The notes: generated by a model from the sequence alone, not told the origin. DNA of 19,722 bases from Campylobacterota bacterium (GCA_022600655.1 JAHZJZ010000282.1:1-19722); one strand, 5' to 3'. Shown: positions 1-7,223, numbered from the stretch's first letter. Numbers and translations are program-made.

Positions 1-561
1 CAAGATATTTCAAATATCACCGTAGCTGTCAAAGATAATATCTCTACCAAAACCGTTAGTAACTCCTTAAATTTACTCCTAAGAGAGAGACGAGGCATTC
101 AAGCAGATGAGACAGAAAACTTTCACATTAGAGACATGAAAGACATTATAGAGACCCTCTCTACCACCACCAAAATGTTAACCATGCTCTTAGGTGCTGT
201 TGCAGCCATTAGTTTGGTGGTTGGAGGAATCGGGATTATGAACATTATGCTGGTATCGGTGACCGAGCGAACCCGTGAAATTGGTATTCGTTTGGCTATT
301 GGTGCCTTAGAGAGAGAGGTATTGTTACAGTTTTTAGTCGAAGCTGTTGTTCTCTCTTCCCTTGGTGGAGTGGTTGGCATTATATTGGGTATTTTCATTG
401 CTTGGGGTGTGACTGTGATGTTTCATATCCCCTTTGTCATTAATGAGAGTATTATTTTTATCGCCTTTCTCTTCTCGACGGTTATTGGCGTGGTCTTTGG
501 GTATTTCCCTGCTAAAAAAGCTGCCATGCTCAATCCTATTGATGCCTTACGACATGAGTAA
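1..561 (+). CDS. MacB-type ABC transporter permease, 3' end (partial)
   Basis: The reading frame is open from the first base, so this is the C-terminal 186 residues of a protein starting outside the window. After a soluble stretch come the FtsX-type helices: a first hydrophobic segment ending in GGIGIMNIMLVSVTERTREI, the hallmark of MacB/FtsX permeases, then two more membrane helices and an ending AAMLNPIDALRHE. In the family, MacB couples an N-terminal ATPase to a periplasmic mechanotransmission domain and works with MacA and an outer-membrane channel to export peptides, toxins or siderophores. The ATPase part, if fused, is not visible here. The two-component genes begin about 150 bp downstream behind their own promoter, so co-transcription is not required. 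Family assignment is firm; the substrate is unknown. Confidence 0.88.
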   Translation, partial: QDISNITVAVKDNISTKTVSNSLNLLLRERRGIQADETENFHIRDMKDIIETLSTTTKMLTMLLGAVAAISLVVGGIGIMNIMLVSVTERTREIGIRLAIGALEREVLLQFLVEAVVLSSLGGVVGIILGIFIAWGVTVMFHIPFVINESIIFIAFLFSTVIGVVFGYFPAKKAAMLNPIDALRHE

Positions 562-593
562 AACAATAATCCAAAATTGTTCAAGAAAGTTAC

Positions 594-616
594 GACAATG
601 TTTAGAAAACATTGTC
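594..616. other. Perfect 10-bp dyad (hairpin) between the permease and the regulator
   Basis: GACAATGTTT at 594-603 and AAACATTGTC at 607-616 form a perfect inverted repeat around a 3-nt centre. A weaker hairpin (AACAAT/ATTGTT, 562-567 with 576-581) lies just upstream. There is no T-tract after the stem, so an intrinsic terminator is doubtful. It ends 17 bp before the direct-repeat operator of the response-regulator promoter and could be a transcript end for the permease gene or a second regulator site. Confidence 0.4.
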
Positions 617-632
617 ACAGTGTAGAAATACT

Positions 633-685
633 GTTACCAACCGTTTACTAAAGCTTACCTACCATTTAATCTTTTTGCGTACAAT
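633..685 (+). promoter_or_regulatory. Tandem-repeat operator plus -10 box of the two-component operon (copy 1)
   Basis: TTACC occurs at 634 and again at 655 (21 bp apart), with intermediate TTAC at 645 and TTTA at 665-668. This gives half-sites 10-11 bp apart on one face of the helix, as expected for an OmpR/PhoB-class regulator. TACAAT at 680-685 is the -10 box. No good -35 hexamer exists: the second TTACC repeat occupies that region, which suggests an activator-dependent promoter. The start codon lies 31 bp after the start of the -10. Near-identical copies at the same distance from a -10 box lie at 3281 and 7274. Confidence 0.72.
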
Positions 686-710
686 GTAACTATAGAACCA
701 AGGAATAGCT

Positions 711-1388
711 ATGACAAAGATACTTATGATAGAAGATGACAAAGAGATGGCAGAACTGATAGATGAATTTTTATCACGTCATGGCATTTCAGTAGAGAAT
801 TATGAAAACCCAGAGTTGGGGCTTTCGGCATTGAACTTTAAGACCTATGATTTACTCATTTTAGATTTGTCCCTGCCCAATATAGATGGCATAGAGGTCT
901 GTAGACAGGTGCGTACCAAATCGGATATTCCCATTATTATCTCTTCGGCTCGTTCGGACATTGCTGATAAGACAGCCTGTTTTTACATGGGGGCTGATGA
1001 CTATCTGCCCAAGCCTTATGAGTCGCAAGAGCTACTGCTTCGTATTCATTCGGTGCTTAAACGGTTTAACAAACAGCCTGTTCAAGAGGAGGAGCCAACA
1101 TATATCTTTACACTTGATGAGAATCGTCATGAGATTCAAAAAAATGGTGAGCTTATCTACTTTACCAATGCCGAGTTTGAGATTATGGCGTATTTTATTA
1201 AAAAACAGGGATTTGTAATAAGCCGTGAAGAGATTTTAACCAATGTGGAGTCGATTAACTACGAGAGTTCACTCAAAAGCATCGATGTGATGATAGGCAG
1301 GTTGCGTGCCAAAATAGAGGAGAGTCCTAAACAGCCCAAATATATCATTTCTATTCGTGGCTTAGGATACAAACTGATTAATGAATAG
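711..1388 (+). CDS. OmpR-family response regulator (ArsR-like)
   Basis: A 225-residue DNA-binding response regulator. The receiver domain (about 1-118) has the acidic pair D9-D10, phosphoacceptor D52 in LLILDLSLP, switch residue S79 and conserved K101 in the PKPY motif. A winged-helix output domain follows (about 125-225), ending in the typical RGLGYKLI hairpin. An AAGGA ribosome site precedes the ATG. Its stop overlaps the start of the kinase gene by 8 nt, so the two form an operon and a cognate pair. Size and partner resemble the Campylobacterota ArsRS acid-response system, but the inducing signal here cannot be read from sequence. The promoter carries the tandem TTACC operator also found before cotH and the PycTM-porin operon, so autoregulation is a reasonable inference. 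Confidence 0.93.
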   Translation: MTKILMIEDDKEMAELIDEFLSRHGISVENYENPELGLSALNFKTYDLLILDLSLPNIDGIEVCRQVRTKSDIPIIISSARSDIADKTACFYMGADDYLPKPYESQELLLRIHSVLKRFNKQPVQEEEPTYIFTLDENRHEIQKNGELIYFTNAEFEIMAYFIKKQGFVISREEILTNVESINYESSLKSIDVMIGRLRAKIEESPKQPKYIISIRGLGYKLINE

Positions 1389-1737
1389 ACACGCACTTCG
1401 TTTTCAGATTTCTCTCTTTTTTCTCTTTTTGATGTTGACCATTAACGCTCTTTTTTTTGTGCAACATCAACTAAAGAGCAAACAAACTAGGCAGGAGACC
1501 ATTCAACGGTTTCATGATGAGATGCGTATGTTAGATATGGGTCACAGGGAGCATCGCCCTCCTCATGAAAACAGAGAGCCATCATTATCTGGTAGCAGTT
1601 CCAACATGAAAATGCTAGAGGGAGAGGAACGCCACAGTTTTAGCCGTGCCAAAATTTTTCTAAAAACAGAGGATTTAGACATCTACCGAGACCAAGGATA
1701 CCTCTACTATGTACATAAAAACCCGACATGGAGATGA
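1381..1737 (+). CDS. Sensor histidine kinase, N-terminal sensor fragment (frameshifted)
   Basis: This 118-residue frame holds the first half of an ArsS-like histidine kinase: a membrane anchor at about residues 9-28, then a periplasmic loop rich in His and acidic residues (HREHRPPHENREP region). His-rich loops are a feature of the H. pylori ArsS pH sensor. The frame stops at 1737 without a second membrane helix, while the +1 frame continues straight into the missing helix, HAMP and kinase core. The switch must fall near the AAAAACCC run at 1717-1724, a typical place for a one-base indel or a sequencing error. On its own this fragment would be a non-signalling membrane peptide. It overlaps the regulator gene by 8 nt, so its start is well set. 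Confidence 0.72.
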   Translation: MNRHALRFQISLFFLFLMLTINALFFVQHQLKSKQTRQETIQRFHDEMRMLDMGHREHRPPHENREPSLSGSSSNMKMLEGEERHSFSRAKIFLKTEDLDIYRDQGYLYYVHKNPTWR

Positions 1738-2590
1738 TGGTAGGATTTTGCAATATCAAGAGCAGAAACAAGAGGGCATCAACACACTGCTTTTTGCACT
1801 GCTCATTAATGCGTTTATTTTTCTCTTTTATCTCTATGTGATGAGAAAATTAAAACCCCTAGAGCCTCTCAAAGCCAAAATCGTCCGATTTTCAGAAGGG
1901 GAGTTAGAGGTAAGCGAACCCCAGATAGGCAGAGATGAAATCGCCGAGGTCTCCAATGAGTTTAACAACGCCATTAGCAAAATAAAAAACCTGCAAGATT
2001 CACGAAACCTCTTTTTACGCAACATTATGCACGAACTAAAAACCCCTATTGCCAAGGGAAAGCTTATTACTGATTTGATGGACGACACCAAAAACCAAGA
2101 GCGACTACAACGGATATTTTCCCGTTTTGAGTACCTTTTAGGAGAGTTTACCAAGATAGAACAGGTCACTTCTAATGCGATGATTTTAGATAAGAGAAAA
2201 TTTAGAGTGGTCGATATCTTGGACAACGCTTTTGATATTCTGCTCATTGAAAGCACTGCCGTTGATTTAGAGATAAAAAACAATGCAGAGATGGAGGTTG
2301 ATTATGAACTGATGTCGATAGCCTTCAAAAATCTGATAGACAATGCTCTGAAATATGGCACACAAAGAACCAAAGTTATTGTTAAAATGAAGAGCATTAC
2401 GATTGAATCATACGGAGAAAAACTAGAAAACAGCTCTTTTGAGACAGCCTTTAACCGTGCCTTTGAAGACAGCTCTAAAGGGTTGGGGCTTGGGCTTTAT
2501 ATTACGCATCATATTGTGAAGAAACATGGGTTTGAGTTGGAGTATGAATATATGAAGGGTGTGAATAAATTTACTATAAAGCCTCATTAA
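1709..2590 (+). CDS. Sensor histidine kinase, HAMP and catalytic fragment (ArsS-like, frameshifted)
   Basis: This 293-residue frame contains the second transmembrane helix (about 25-45), a HAMP-like linker (46-98), the dimerisation/phosphoacceptor H-box RNIMHELKTP with His108, the N-box KNLIDNALKYG (207-217) and a G-box KGLGLGLYI (258-266). The usual DxGxG loop between the N- and G-boxes is missing, replaced by a short diverged stretch, as I recall for ArsS-type kinases of Campylobacterota. Its ATG at 1709 lies inside the upstream frame and has no ribosome site, so it is unlikely to be a natural start. The two frames together (1381-2590) would give a normal kinase of about 400 residues. It is therefore either a recent pseudogene, a phase-variable gene or a sequence error. 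Confidence 0.75.
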   Translation: MYIKTRHGDDGRILQYQEQKQEGINTLLFALLINAFIFLFYLYVMRKLKPLEPLKAKIVRFSEGELEVSEPQIGRDEIAEVSNEFNNAISKIKNLQDSRNLFLRNIMHELKTPIAKGKLITDLMDDTKNQERLQRIFSRFEYLLGEFTKIEQVTSNAMILDKRKFRVVDILDNAFDILLIESTAVDLEIKNNAEMEVDYELMSIAFKNLIDNALKYGTQRTKVIVKMKSITIESYGEKLENSSFETAFNRAFEDSSKGLGLGLYITHHIVKKHGFELEYEYMKGVNKFTIKPH

Positions 2591-2619
2591 AACTTGCTAA
2601 TAGATAAAAAGTTTTTTTC
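2589..2619 (+). terminator. Weak T-rich hairpin after the kinase gene
   Basis: AAAACTT at 2589-2595 pairs with AAGTTTT at 2609-2615 around a 13-nt loop, followed by further T residues. It lies between the convergent kinase and toxin genes. The stem is entirely AT-rich apart from one C-G pair, so termination strength is doubtful. Confidence 0.35.
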
Positions 2620-2631
2620 TAAAATTTAGCT

Positions 2632-2976
2632 TCACTCCAACTCCAAAACAATCTTAATCTGTTCATCTACTTCTAACAACTCTTGTAATGAGAGTTCAGC
2701 CAACTTATCCGAAACTATGCGTTGGTTATCTATAGCTCGTATTTGGTCACAAAGCAGGTCACTATCTTGCTCTAAAGCTTCCCTTTTACTAACCCTATAG
2801 CGTAGAGGGTAAGCATCATCAATAAGATAAGTAGAGAGAGGGATAATAACCGTGGTTGGATGCTCTATCTCGTTTAACATATTGGTTTGAAAAATAAGTA
2901 TAGGTCGTACTTTTCCTACTTCACTACCTTTACGTGGATTGAGCTTTGCTAGATAAATTTCACCTTTTTTAAACAT
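2632..2976 (-). CDS. MazF/PemK-family endoribonuclease toxin
   Basis: A 114-residue protein with the MazF/PemK fold signature: an N-terminal KKGEIYLAKLNPRKGSEVGK strand-loop, the conserved RPILIFQ strand, TTVIIPLST, and the DQIRAID strand near residue 80. In the family these toxins cleave mRNA or other RNA at short motifs, and the Arg after the GSE-x-GK loop and a downstream Thr/Ser contribute to the active site. The gene overlaps the upstream ribbon-helix-helix gene by 8 nt, the usual translational coupling of a type II toxin-antitoxin operon. Length is normal and the frame is intact. The RNA target cannot be predicted. Confidence 0.88.
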   Translation of the reverse strand: MFKKGEIYLAKLNPRKGSEVGKVRPILIFQTNMLNEIEHPTTVIIPLSTYLIDDAYPLRYRVSKREALEQDSDLLCDQIRAIDNQRIVSDKLAELSLQELLEVDEQIKIVLELE

Positions 2977-3211
2977 TATCTAAACCGTCATTGGCTGTAC
3001 TATCAAACTCTTTTGAAACTTCTAAAGAGGCTTCTCGAACTCTCATAGAGGCTTTTTTAATTTGCATTTTAAGCTTCTCTTTTTCAAGAGCATGATGATA
3101 ATGAATAACAGCTTTTCTAATAAGGTCACTTCGATTGGTATTGAGTGATTTAACCATATCGTTAAGCATGTTAAAAAAGTCATTATCAGATTTTAGAGTA
3201 ATGGTATGCAT
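2969..3211 (-). CDS. Ribbon-helix-helix antitoxin of the MazF-like toxin
   Basis: An 80-residue protein. The N-terminus (HTITLKSDNDFFNMLND followed by NTNRSDLIRKAVIHYHH) has the beta-strand plus two-helix pattern of CopG/Arc-type ribbon-helix-helix repressors. The charged, helical C-terminal part is the likely toxin-binding tail. AAAGGA precedes the ATG by a good distance. A near-consensus promoter and a TATTAC/GTAATA inverted repeat lie just upstream, which suggests autorepression by the antitoxin or the complex. It overlaps the toxin gene by 8 nt. Confidence 0.82.
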   Translation of the reverse strand: MHTITLKSDNDFFNMLNDMVKSLNTNRSDLIRKAVIHYHHALEKEKLKMQIKKASMRVREASLEVSKEFDSTANDGLDNV

Positions 3212-3227
3212 GGTTTATCCTTTATGA

Positions 3228-3243
3228 TATTACTTTTGTAATA
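3228..3243. promoter_or_regulatory. Inverted-repeat operator candidate of the MazEF-like operon
   Basis: TATTAC (3228-3233) and GTAATA (3238-3243) form a 6-bp dyad with a 4-nt spacer, placed between the -10 box and the antitoxin start. This is the usual position for the autoregulatory site of a ribbon-helix-helix antitoxin. The link is positional inference. Confidence 0.45.
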
Positions 3244-3246
3244 CTT

Positions 3247-3275
3247 ATTGTACTTTATCCCGTTTAATTTGTCAA
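3247..3275 (-). promoter_or_regulatory. Sigma-70 type promoter of the toxin-antitoxin operon
   Basis: Read on the minus strand, TTGACA (3275-3270) and TACAAT (3252-3247) are separated by 17 bp, which is an almost perfect housekeeping promoter. Its -35 box lies only 5 bp from the regulator operator that serves the divergent cotH gene, so binding there could influence both directions. Confidence 0.7.
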
Positions 3276-3280
3276 ACAGT

Positions 3281-3333
3281 GTTACCAACCGTTTACTTTT
3301 AGTTACCCACCATTTGGATTATCTCTGTAAAAT
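3281..3333 (+). promoter_or_regulatory. Tandem-repeat operator plus -10 box of cotH (copy 2)
   Basis: TTACC at 3282 and 3303 (21 bp apart) with TTAC at 3293 reproduce the half-site spacing of the copy upstream of the response regulator; 29 of 35 core positions are identical. TAAAAT at 3328-3333 is the -10 box, 47 bp after the start of the core exactly as in the other two copies. No good -35 hexamer is seen apart from the repeat itself. The cotH start is 35 bp after the start of the -10. Confidence 0.72.
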
Positions 3334-3362
3334 TGGAAACCAAACATTCCAAGGAGAACAAG

Positions 3363-4838
3363 ATGAAAAAGATAGCCGTAGTACTTCTATTTATAATGGG
3401 TACATTTCTTTTAATAGGATGTGGAAGCACAACAACATCAACTGATAACAGTGATACAACTGTTGAAAATACCACAACGACCACTACAGAAACGGAGAAT
3501 GATACCGATACGAGTACCAATACAGAGACAACCCAAACTGACACCGATTTTGAAGCAACGGATTGGACAGAAGCAACCCACAGTAAAAGTGCAGACCCAG
3601 ACTACGGTGAGGTCTTTAGTGATACCGAAGTGAAGCGTTTGGATTTTGTGGTCACTTCAGAGCGTTGGCAAAGTATGTTAGATGACATGACAAATACTTA
3701 TGGTACCTTTGGAAGCCCATCAAGAACACAAGGCTTGATTGATACCGATGAAGACCCAATTTTCGTACCTGCTGATGTCTACTATAACGATAAACAGTGG
3801 TACCGTGTCGGTATCCGATTCAAGGGGAACTCTTCTCTACAGAGTGCGTGGCAAAACGGTATCTTGAAACTCTCATTCAAAATGGATTTTGATGAGTTTG
3901 AAGATGACTACCCACAGATTGATAACCAACGCTTCTATGGATTTAAGAAGTTTAGTCTGAAAAATAACTACGATGACAGCTCGTTTGTACGTGAAAAAGT
4001 GGCAGCCGATGTCTTTAAAAATGCAGGTATGGCTGTATCGCACACAGCATTTTATGAACTCTATATTGACCATGGTAATGGACCTGAATATTTTGGACTC
4101 TATACCCTTGTTGAAGAGGTTGACGGTGAAGTGCTAGATACACAGTTCTCTAGTGATGATGGAAACCTCTATAAACCTGAAGATGAAGATGGCTCACAAT
4201 TTATAGAAGGTGCATTTACGGAATCTGCATTTGAAAAGAAAACCAATGAAGATGAAGCAGACTGGTCAGACATTAAGGCTCTATTTACTGCTCTACATGA
4301 TGATACTCGTACCAGTGACCCATCTACATGGAGAAGCAATCTTGAAGCTGTGTTTGATGTGGATGTCTTCTTGAAATACTTGGCTGTTAATGGAGTTATT
4401 CAGAACTGGGATACTTATGGAGTTATGCCACACAACTACTACTTGTATAACAATCCAGACAATGGTAAGTTAACTTGGATTCCTTGGGACAACAATGAAG
4501 CCCTACAAGAGGGTAAACAGGGTGGTGCATTAAAGTTAAACTTTTCAAATCTTAACTCAACTGAATGGCCACTAATTGCAAAAATATATGCAGATGATGT
4601 TTATAAAGCAAAATATGATGCATACCTTCAAGAGGTGATAGAGGGTGCGTTTAATCCATCGACCATACAAGCAACCTATGATACCTATTCAGCATTAATT
4701 GAATCGTATGCCATAACGGAGAGAAGTGGATACAGCTTTTTAGGTAATAACAAAAGCAGTGAGTTCTCACAAGCTATTAGTGAGCTGAAAACCCATGCAA
4801 CTAGCCGTGAGAGTGCTGTTGAGAGTTATTTGGAGTAG
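3363..4838 (+). CDS. CotH-family (atypical protein kinase) lipoprotein
   Basis: A 491-residue lipoprotein. The signal peptide ends in a lipobox LIGC with acceptor Cys20, followed by a Thr/Asp/Glu-rich linker (21-65). The CotH domain shows FKGNSSLQ (153-160), KFSLKNNYDDSSFVRE (196-211), GLYTLVEEVD (245-254), QNWDTYG (347-353) and IPWDNNEA (373-380), all at expected places. Some CotH proteins phosphorylate spore-coat or other secreted proteins; in Gram-negative bacteria their substrates are largely unknown. The start at 3363 has AAGGAG at ideal distance and makes the signal peptide begin MKK; an upstream ATG at 3333 would overlap the -10 box. The gene shares its operator type with the two-component and porin operons, so it is probably a member of that regulon. 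It acts outside the cytoplasm, anchored to a membrane. Confidence 0.87.
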   Translation: MKKIAVVLLFIMGTFLLIGCGSTTTSTDNSDTTVENTTTTTTETENDTDTSTNTETTQTDTDFEATDWTEATHSKSADPDYGEVFSDTEVKRLDFVVTSERWQSMLDDMTNTYGTFGSPSRTQGLIDTDEDPIFVPADVYYNDKQWYRVGIRFKGNSSLQSAWQNGILKLSFKMDFDEFEDDYPQIDNQRFYGFKKFSLKNNYDDSSFVREKVAADVFKNAGMAVSHTAFYELYIDHGNGPEYFGLYTLVEEVDGEVLDTQFSSDDGNLYKPEDEDGSQFIEGAFTESAFEKKTNEDEADWSDIKALFTALHDDTRTSDPSTWRSNLEAVFDVDVFLKYLAVNGVIQNWDTYGVMPHNYYLYNNPDNGKLTWIPWDNNEALQEGKQGGALKLNFSNLNSTEWPLIAKIYADDVYKAKYDAYLQEVIEGAFNPSTIQATYDTYSALIESYAITERSGYSFLGNNKSSEFSQAISELKTHATSRESAVESYLE

Positions 4839-4851
4839 GGTTTAAAGGAGT

Positions 4852-4885
4852 AGAACTGCCTTAGGAAGATAAGCTAAGCAGTTCT
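4852..4885. terminator. Hairpin between convergent cotH and hipA-like genes
   Basis: AGAACTGC-C-TTAG (4852-4864) pairs with CTAAGCAGTTCT (4874-4885), a 12-bp stem with one bulged C and a 9-nt loop. The hipA-like stop codon lies within the stem. U-tracts on either side are poor, so it may act as a bidirectional transcript end or as an RNA-stabilising structure. Confidence 0.5.
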
Positions 4886-6126
4886 ATCTGTCTATCAATA
4901 TCTCTTTTACACTCCCAAAGTGTATCACTATCAAGTTCAAGCTCTCTAGCTTTTTGCTCAAAAGTTTTTGCAACCTCTATACAGTTATCAATAATTTTTG
5001 CAGAAACTTTAGGCTTTATCGATTGAGTTTTTGCAACTTTTAGTACATCTGCTCTTGTGATATCTAAATCTTTTCCTGCTATGGTTGTTGTGTGTGATTT
5101 CATTGCACCTTTGGAGTAGGTAATGTCATAGGCAGGGGAGAGTCTCCACTTTCCATCTCTATCCATTAAATAGGCAAAGTTTTTTGCATGGTCATCAAAA
5201 TTAAAAGCCAATATATTTAGTACCATTCTTTTAAACAACTCTTCTACTTCTGCTTGGGACTTACAGACCATTCTCGTTAACGCAAACAGGTTCTCATAAG
5301 ATGTCGATTTCAGAATTGAAATATCACTGTGCATTAATCCTGATGCCGTACACATATGTATTTTTTCATCATTTTCATCTCTATCAAATCTTTTTACAAG
5401 CAGATGCTTTGATTTACCCTCTTTAATCAGTTGAAACTCTGCTGTATTTATCCCTACCTCTTTTGCCATCGTCATAAATATCTGTTCAAGAGTAGTAAGA
5501 CCTATGCTTCCTACATAATCATAGATTTCATCAAACTTGATAATGGCTCTCTTGTGACCACTATGTAACTCTTTTTTATTTAATCGAATCTCCCCAGTAT
5601 TATAGTTGTACTGAACAAGCATCTTAGCTCTTCCCCCACCAACAGGAGATACACTTTGGCGAATATTCATTAAAGTTTCGATTGAAGACGCTTCCTCTTT
5701 TAACCCTTGCTTCATCTCTTCATAGGCATCTTTTGCATTAATGGCAACATCTGAAGTTGCTACATCCTCAACCTCTTTTGGAAAATACTCAATAGCTCCC
5801 ATTCCTCTGTCACCAATAAATGCAAGTTTATGCAACAGGGTTACTTCAAATGCTCTAACTCCTTGCTTTTCAAAATATCTATCAATAAAAGGCATACCAT
5901 GTTTATCGGGAAGAGAGTCAAAAAACACACCAGCCATACCACGATAAAGCGTTGTCTGGTCGGCATTGGTATAGGCATCTTTTGTTTTTGTTGTAGGTAG
6001 TTTAATGGGAGATATCTCTAACCCTTCTAACTTAAACGCTTTATCATACTCAAAATAGATAACTCCATCATGCTCAATCATTGTTCCTATTTTTTTATCA
6101 TAAATATAGGCATTAATCTCTTTCAT
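4861..6126 (-). CDS. hipA: HipA-family serine/threonine kinase toxin
   Basis: A 421-residue HipA-like kinase. It has an N-terminal HipA subdomain with GVFFDSLPDKHG (67-77), the Gly-rich SPVGGGRAKMLV segment (160-171), the ATP-lysine strand HLLVKRFDR (241-249), the catalytic loop NFDDHAKNF (309-317, Asp311 aligning with the E. coli HipA base) and the metal-binding LSPAYD motif (Asp334). All key residues are present, so it should be active. In the family HipA phosphorylates glutamyl-tRNA synthetase or other translation factors and causes dormancy. I chose the ATG at 6126: it follows the antitoxin stop by 4 nt with AAAGG upstream, whereas the longer frame from 6225 would run deep into the antitoxin gene and adds a non-conserved leader. 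Confidence 0.88.
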   Translation of the reverse strand: MKEINAYIYDKKIGTMIEHDGVIYFEYDKAFKLEGLEISPIKLPTTKTKDAYTNADQTTLYRGMAGVFFDSLPDKHGMPFIDRYFEKQGVRAFEVTLLHKLAFIGDRGMGAIEYFPKEVEDVATSDVAINAKDAYEEMKQGLKEEASSIETLMNIRQSVSPVGGGRAKMLVQYNYNTGEIRLNKKELHSGHKRAIIKFDEIYDYVGSIGLTTLEQIFMTMAKEVGINTAEFQLIKEGKSKHLLVKRFDRDENDEKIHMCTASGLMHSDISILKSTSYENLFALTRMVCKSQAEVEELFKRMVLNILAFNFDDHAKNFAYLMDRDGKWRLSPAYDITYSKGAMKSHTTTIAGKDLDITRADVLKVAKTQSIKPKVSAKIIDNCIEVAKTFEQKARELELDSDTLWECKRDIDRQIELLSLSS

Positions 6127-6130
6127 ACCA

Positions 6131-6433
6131 TTAACCTTTTCGTACTCTTTTTCGCTCTTTATGCCTTTTTTCATCTCTAATCTCATCAAGAGAAGTAAAC
6201 TTTTCTTGCTCAAGTAGTATTTCAAGCTTTGAAGTCATATCAAGAGCAATCATAATATTAATAATGTTTTCAAATTTTGTTGTTTTGTTACGCATAAAGT
6301 TTGCATAAGATTTTGCAGACATACCAGTAGCTCTGTATAGCTCTACTTGAGTCATATTTTTTCTAACTCTCTCTTTTTCAATCACTTCGACAAATTTTTC
6401 CATGATGTCATATGGAGTCATCAGTTCAATCAT
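6131..6433 (-). CDS. hipB: HipB-like XRE-family antitoxin
   Basis: A 100-residue helix-turn-helix protein. MTQVELYRATGMSAKSYANF and the following NKTTKFENIINIMIALDM form the XRE/Cro five-helix fold, and a basic tail (RHKERKRVRKG) closes it. AAGG precedes the ATG. It sits directly upstream of the HipA-like kinase with a 4-nt gap, the standard order for a HipBA operon, where HipB neutralises HipA and represses the operon. A palindrome covers the probable -10 box. The pairing with HipA is clear from position; the homology to E. coli HipB itself is distant. Confidence 0.85.
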   Translation of the reverse strand: MIELMTPYDIMEKFVEVIEKERVRKNMTQVELYRATGMSAKSYANFMRNKTTKFENIINIMIALDMTSKLEILLEQEKFTSLDEIRDEKRHKERKRVRKG

Positions 6434-6489
6434 AATTTACCTTTTTTAGATGAGTTATAGGAAAAATATATAGTTTATTTATCTTTTTC

Positions 6490-6502
6490 GTATAAATTAT
6501 AC
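6490..6502 (-). promoter_or_regulatory. Palindromic operator over the hipBA -10 box
   Basis: GTATAA-A-TTATAC is a 13-bp palindrome. On the minus strand it contains TATAAT (6501-6496), a consensus -10 box, 63 nt upstream of the hipB start. A repressor bound here would block the promoter, which fits antitoxin autoregulation. No clear -35 box was assigned. Confidence 0.5.
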
Positions 6503-6583
6503 CATATTTAGATTACTAACTATCTTGAGTTGTAAAAATCTCTTATCTCTTCTGTGATGAGAGCAACAGTTCTGATAGATTTC

Positions 6584-6612
6584 CTCGTTCCACAACTCCA
6601 GTTGTGGAATGC
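6584..6612 (+). repeat. Left end repeat of the tyrosine-transposase element (REP-like palindrome)
   Basis: A 29-bp sequence starting CTCGTTCCACAAC and ending GTTGTGGAATGC. Its inner TTCCACAAC/GTTGTGGAA halves form a hairpin with a TCCA loop. It is the exact reverse complement of 7224-7252 on the other side of the transposase gene. Confidence 0.85.
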
Positions 6613-6628
6613 CTATTAGAATAACAAC

Positions 6629-7162
6629 TTACCATAACCTCTCTATCTTCAATAATCCCTCAATACCCATATAATCTTTAGCACTAGAATATCGCCAATG
6701 TTCAGCCTCTTCAATGTACCCTCTTTTGACAGGATTTTGATGAATGTAGTTTATCTTTTCAAACATCATCGTTTCTGACTGTATGAGCTTTGGATGAAAT
6801 CCCTCTTCCCATAATTGATAAGTACTTTCTGTTTTATGAGCTTTTTTATGAAATGCAAACTGTTTTAGTAGCGTTATCGCATTTTTTCTTTTGAGTAGTT
6901 CCAATAGCTCATAGGCAGTATAGGCTTTAAACTTTTGCATAGTTTTAGCAATATCATCACTTTGAGCCACAAGATGTAAATGATTTTCAAGAATTACATA
7001 TGAAAAAATAGTTAGATTGTCACTCTTTTGTAAATGGGTAAGGCTATCTATAATTATCTGCACACTTTCTTGGTTGGTAAATATTGGCAACCAATGTAAT
7101 ATAGTACAAGTTAAAAAATGTGGATGTGTTGGTTCATAAACCTTACTTCTGCTTCTTCCCAT
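6629..7162 (-). CDS. REP-associated tyrosine transposase (Y1/IS200-like, RAYT)
   Basis: A 177-residue single-domain HUH transposase. It has the N-terminal PHFLTCTILHWLPIF strand, the metal-binding His pair in LENHLHLVAQ (H61 and H63), and a helix FKAYTAYEL with candidate nucleophile Tyr81 or Tyr84. It ends with the QNPVKRGY-EEAEHWRYSSA motif typical of this transposase group. Such proteins nick and rejoin single-stranded DNA at hairpins. The gene is alone, with no TnpB, and is enclosed by a perfect 29-bp inverted repeat whose arms are themselves hairpins, the layout of RAYT genes flanked by their REP sequences. No clear ribosome site precedes the ATG. The frame is intact. Confidence 0.85.
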   Translation of the reverse strand: MGRSRSKVYEPTHPHFLTCTILHWLPIFTNQESVQIIIDSLTHLQKSDNLTIFSYVILENHLHLVAQSDDIAKTMQKFKAYTAYELLELLKRKNAITLLKQFAFHKKAHKTESTYQLWEEGFHPKLIQSETMMFEKINYIHQNPVKRGYIEEAEHWRYSSAKDYMGIEGLLKIERLW

Positions 7163-7223
7163 GATTTTAGTTTAGCATTTTTCTGGTTATAGAGGCTTGA
7201 CTTTGTTGTTTATACTCCTATGA

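Noticed and set aside
123..398. Minus-strand 91-codon frame inside the MacB-like gene
   Set aside because: It is antisense to a clearly conserved FtsX region and has low-complexity Ile/Ser/Thr content typical of shadow frames.
633..668. Classical E. coli Pho box reading of the TTACC repeats
   Set aside because: Spacing is similar (10-11 bp) and a phosphate-type porin is downstream, but the TGTCA core is absent and the regulator next door looks ArsR-like, so PhoB identity is not supported.
3333..3362. Upstream ATG for the CotH protein
   Set aside because: It lies on the last base of the -10 box and would add ten residues before the signal peptide; the ATG at 3363 has an ideal AAGGAG.
3248..3445. 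A 65-codon plus-strand open frame across the cotH promoter
   Set aside because: It overlaps the operator, the -10 box and the cotH signal peptide in another frame, has no ribosome site and no recognisable domain.
6127..6225. Longer HipA start at 6225
   Set aside because: The extra 33 residues come from reading through the antitoxin gene in another frame; ATG 6126 directly follows the antitoxin stop with a good ribosome site.
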